From NCBI GenBank assembly GCA_017883065.1, contig JADGOG010000009.1:1-39456 (forward strand): a stretch of DNA of 39,456 nucleotides. The letters are read 5' to 3'. Both the position numbers and the translations under genes were made by a program. The notes beneath the pieces were generated by a model. It had not been told where the DNA came from and made no database searches. It was given only the letters and a program-made list of their open reading frames with translations. Shown in pieces: positions 36,846 through 39,456 of this stretch; the stretch's first letter is position 1, and each line of letters starts with the position of its first letter. The DNA is from Acidimicrobiales bacterium. GTDB lineage: Bacteria > Actinomycetota > Acidimicrobiia > Acidimicrobiales > RAAP-2.

Positions 36846-37285
36846 GCGACGTGGCGGGAGCCGCACATCCCGAGCCCGACGCGATCGACCTCCGCCAGGC
36901 GGACCTGCCGCCGGTGGCTCGCCTGGCCACGGTGACCCTGGCCCTGGTGGTGACCGGCGGGATCTACATGGCCGCGCAGATCGGCCGGTCGGTCACCTTG
37001 GTGCCGGCGCTCGTCCTGGCCATCGCCGCCGGCGTGGTGCTCTTGGTCAACCTGGTGCTGCTGTCCCGGATCGAGGCATTCGCCTGGGACAAGTTCTTCC
37101 GGGTCTTCGGTTGGTCCCTTCTGGCCTACCTGACCATCGCCGGCATCCTCGAGTACGTGTTCATCTACGACCACACCCCCGGACGGCAGTTGGCCCTGTT
37201 CAGCGTGATGCTGGCCATGTTCGCGGTGGACGTGCCTCTGATCCTCGCCTTCTCGGTGGCCCGCTACCAACCGGTGCCGGACTGA
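36842..37285 (+). CDS. Small multi-TM membrane protein, translationally coupled to the preceding gene
   Basis: Four hydrophobic segments; GTGA overlap with the upstream gene. Confidence 0.78.
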   Translation: MSDVAGAAHPEPDAIDLRQADLPPVARLATVTLALVVTGGIYMAAQIGRSVTLVPALVLAIAAGVVLLVNLVLLSRIEAFAWDKFFRVFGWSLLAYLTIAGILEYVFIYDHTPGRQLALFSVMLAMFAVDVPLILAFSVARYQPVPD

Positions 37286-37300
37286 CCGGGCATCGCCCGG
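37286..37300 (+). terminator. Short hairpin immediately after the membrane-protein stop
   Basis: CCGGGC-ATC-GCCCGG, 6-bp perfect stem; no U-tract. Confidence 0.4.
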
Positions 37301-37386
37301 CGACCTCCCGCCACTGGGGGGCCAGGCGACATTCCAGGCCGGAGTGAGCGCCGAGGCGTCGGTGGCCCGACAGGATCGGCACCCGA

Positions 37387-38721
37387 CTACGGGGCCATTC
37401 CCGCATCCAGGTCGTCGCCGGCCTGTGCCTGGGAGATCGGCCAGAGGTCCTCGGGCTCTCGTCCCCTTGTCTCGGGGACCATCCAGAACAGCCCGGCGAC
37501 GAGGGCCGCCGGGGCGAAGGTGAGTACCGCGGCGAAGCCGAACCGGTTGCCGATGTCGGCCGTCGCGCCAAAGACCACGAGGCCGAGCACGGCACCGAGT
37601 ACCCCGGCCGCCACCCACCACCCGGCCACCGATGCCCGGACGGAAGTGGGGAACAACTCGGCCAGGAGGGCGCCGATGGCCGGGGCGAAGACCGAGCCCG
37701 CCATCACGCCGAGGATGTAGCCGACGACCAAGGCGGCGCTCGAACCCTGATAGGCGAGCATGCCGAACAACGCCATGCCGATCATCCCCAACGTGCCGGT
37801 GGGGCGGCGACCGAGGTGGTCGGCCAGCCAGCGGCCACCCACAAGGCCGCCCAGACCGGCCAGGCCGGCACCGAGGACCATGGCGGCAGTCACGTACCCC
37901 GGCTGGTGCAGCACGTTCTGGGCATAGACGAAGACGTAGCTGTTGGCCGGGCCGGTGATGACCGAGGCGGAGAACCCGATCAGAGCGATGATCACCAGGC
38001 GCCTCCGAAACCGCGGTCCGACAGGGCCCAGCACGGGTCGGGGGCGCTCCGCCTCGACAGCGGCGACGCGAAAACGGTCCGGCTCCTCGATCCACCGTCG
38101 GAGGAAGGGGACCAGCGCCAGCGGGACGAGTGCCAAGGCGAACAGACCGCGAAACCCGAGCGCGCTGGAGGCCAGGCTGTGGATGACTGCCGTCAGCCCC
38201 GCCCCGACGCCGTAGCCGGCAGTCACCAGAGCGATCGCCGCTGCCCGTCCTCGGGCGTCGGTCTGCTCGGCGGCGATGACCTCGGTAAGGGCATTTGTCG
38301 AGCTGAGCAGAGGGCGCCCCAAGGCGAAGAGCACCACGAACCACCAGTAGCCGGGGCTGAGCGCGGCGACGACGGTCAGGGCCAGGCCCATGGCCAGGGT
38401 GGCGAGAAGAAGCGATCGTCGCCCGAACCGGTCGGCCAGGCCGATGATCGGCAGGCTGGCCAACGACGAAATGCGGATGATGGCCAGTCCGATGCCGAGT
38501 TCGGTGCCCGACAGACCCACCTGGTCGGTGATGCTCCCTCCGGGGATGATCCGCCCGAAATCGCGTGCCACGTCCCCCAGCGCGGCGATCACCCCGAACT
38601 GGCCGAATCCCGAGGCCAGTGCGGCGCAGGCCACGGCCACCACTCTCCGGTCGGTCCACCGGTGCAGGTGCAGCGGTTCGGTCGCACCCGACTGCGACTC
38701 CGGTTCGTGAGGCGTCGTCAT
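37387..38721 (-). CDS. MFS transporter
   Basis: 12-TM pattern, 'GLADRFGRRSLLLATLAMG', 'GRWLADHLGRRPTGTLG', 'LFPTSVRASVAGWWVAAG', 'MVPETRGREPEDL'. Start ATG 38721. Confidence 0.92.
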   Translation of the reverse strand: MTTPHEPESQSGATEPLHLHRWTDRRVVAVACAALASGFGQFGVIAALGDVARDFGRIIPGGSITDQVGLSGTELGIGLAIIRISSLASLPIIGLADRFGRRSLLLATLAMGLALTVVAALSPGYWWFVVLFALGRPLLSSTNALTEVIAAEQTDARGRAAAIALVTAGYGVGAGLTAVIHSLASSALGFRGLFALALVPLALVPFLRRWIEEPDRFRVAAVEAERPRPVLGPVGPRFRRRLVIIALIGFSASVITGPANSYVFVYAQNVLHQPGYVTAAMVLGAGLAGLGGLVGGRWLADHLGRRPTGTLGMIGMALFGMLAYQGSSAALVVGYILGVMAGSVFAPAIGALLAELFPTSVRASVAGWWVAAGVLGAVLGLVVFGATADIGNRFGFAAVLTFAPAALVAGLFWMVPETRGREPEDLWPISQAQAGDDLDAGMAP

Positions 38722-38787
38722 GGGTGGCCAGCCGGCCGGGTGGGACCGACGGAGGGAGCAGAAACCGCTGACGAATCCCGGGGGGCG

Positions 38788-38823
38788 TCGGCTCCCACGA
38801 GAATCCAGTCTCGTTGAAGCCGA
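38788..38823. other. Imperfect 15-bp stem-loop in a 480-bp divergent intergenic region
   Basis: TCGGCTCCCACGAGA-ATCCAG-TCTCGTTGAAGCCGA: 13 of 15 positions pair. Confidence 0.55.
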
Positions 38824-39201
38824 TGGACTGAAGACGCCGACCACGTGAGGCTGCGGTCCGTGCCGGTCGGCGACGCGCTCCATCGTCTCTGCCCCACCGA
38901 CCCGACATGTGGGGACATCCTCAAGAATCGAGCCAATCGAGAAGAGCGCCGGTCCGACTCGGACTACTGCTGTGACACGTGCCGATTGGGGCCACGATAG
39001 CGACTCTGGCGCCGACCACCCCACGGGAGATTCCGATCGCCGATGCGACGAGGCCGCAGCGTCGGATGGCAGTATGCAGAACGCGTTGCAGCGGGCTCGG
39101 AACAGGGCCTGCGACCTGTCGTGGGGCGATCCTGGTCGATAGAGACGAGTGGGGGACCTTCTCCTCTGTTCGACACGGTCTGGCCGCAATACGATCGGTC
39201 C

Positions 39202-39441
39202 ATGAAGAAGTTGCTCGTGGCAGCTGCACTGTTCATCGGACTAGGTCTGGTTGCCAAACGCCTGGGCACACGGATGCAGAACGTCGACTGGGAGAAGAAG
39301 TTCGAGGAGATGCCGGACAACGCTCCACCGAAGTGGATGTTCCGCAACATCACGGCCATTCGCGAGAACACCGACCGGATCCTCGAAGTGCTCGACGCCG
39401 ACCGTTCAGACCCGGCGGAGGGCGAGTCCGAAGCCGGCTGA
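39202..39441 (+). CDS. Small protein with N-terminal hydrophobic anchor
   Basis: MKKLLVAAALFIGLGLVAKRLGTRMQNVDWEKKFEEMPDNAPPKWMFRNITAIRENTDRILEVLDADRS...; TACGAT box 6 nt upstream of ATG. Confidence 0.72.
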   Translation: MKKLLVAAALFIGLGLVAKRLGTRMQNVDWEKKFEEMPDNAPPKWMFRNITAIRENTDRILEVLDADRSDPAEGESEAG

Positions 39442-39456
39442 GGCTGGGTCGACTGA

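Noticed and set aside
36773-38908. 711-aa minus-strand ORF overlapping the MFS gene and membrane-protein gene
   Set aside because: Wrong frame relative to the MFS transporter; Arg/Gly/Pro-rich noise.
1-39456. CRISPR arrays, tRNAs, transposases, integrases, toxin-antitoxin or defence islands
   Set aside because: Looked for and not seen; the only possibly mobile-associated item is the truncated DUF222/HNH protein at the left edge, a family often chromosomally expanded in actinobacteria.

Overview
The window is a high-GC actinobacterial chromosomal segment. Protein content suggests an Acidimicrobiia-like lineage, but that is inference. It is gene-dense, with about 34 supported CDS and no tRNA, rRNA, CRISPR, transposase or phage genes seen. 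Main content: (i) an envelope-polysaccharide region on the minus strand: GH3, DUF5719-like protein, large GT2-membrane fusion, Rmd-like reductase, three tandem GT4 enzymes, GalE-like epimerase, ManB-like nucleotidyltransferase, Thr-rich membrane-anchored protein, WbbL-like and DPM/DPG-like GT2s, UDP-xylose synthase, UDP-glucose dehydrogenase, RmlD, RmlB; (ii) F420 genes fbiA/cofD and cofE; (iii) birA divergent from a biotin carboxylase/BCCP gene, then an M20 amidohydrolase; (iv) a methylmalonyl-CoA-mutase-type large subunit, a rhodanese-ThiF (MoeZ-like) protein, a Tat-exported phosphoesterase, a nitroreductase and an MFS transporter. The gene set resembles the M. tuberculosis Rv3256c-Rv3285 neighbourhood (manB, fbiA/B, wbbL, rmlD, birA, accA3). 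No clearly novel multi-gene system was found. The most interesting signals are non-coding or organisational: a recurrent TANNNT-N6-8-start arrangement implying many leaderless mRNAs, a 10-codon leaderless uORF whose stop overlaps the cofD start, a triple-arm palindrome between birA and accA, an inverted repeat in the methylmalonyl-CoA mutase promoter, a coding-like in-frame tail after the cofE stop, and several structured intergenic elements.
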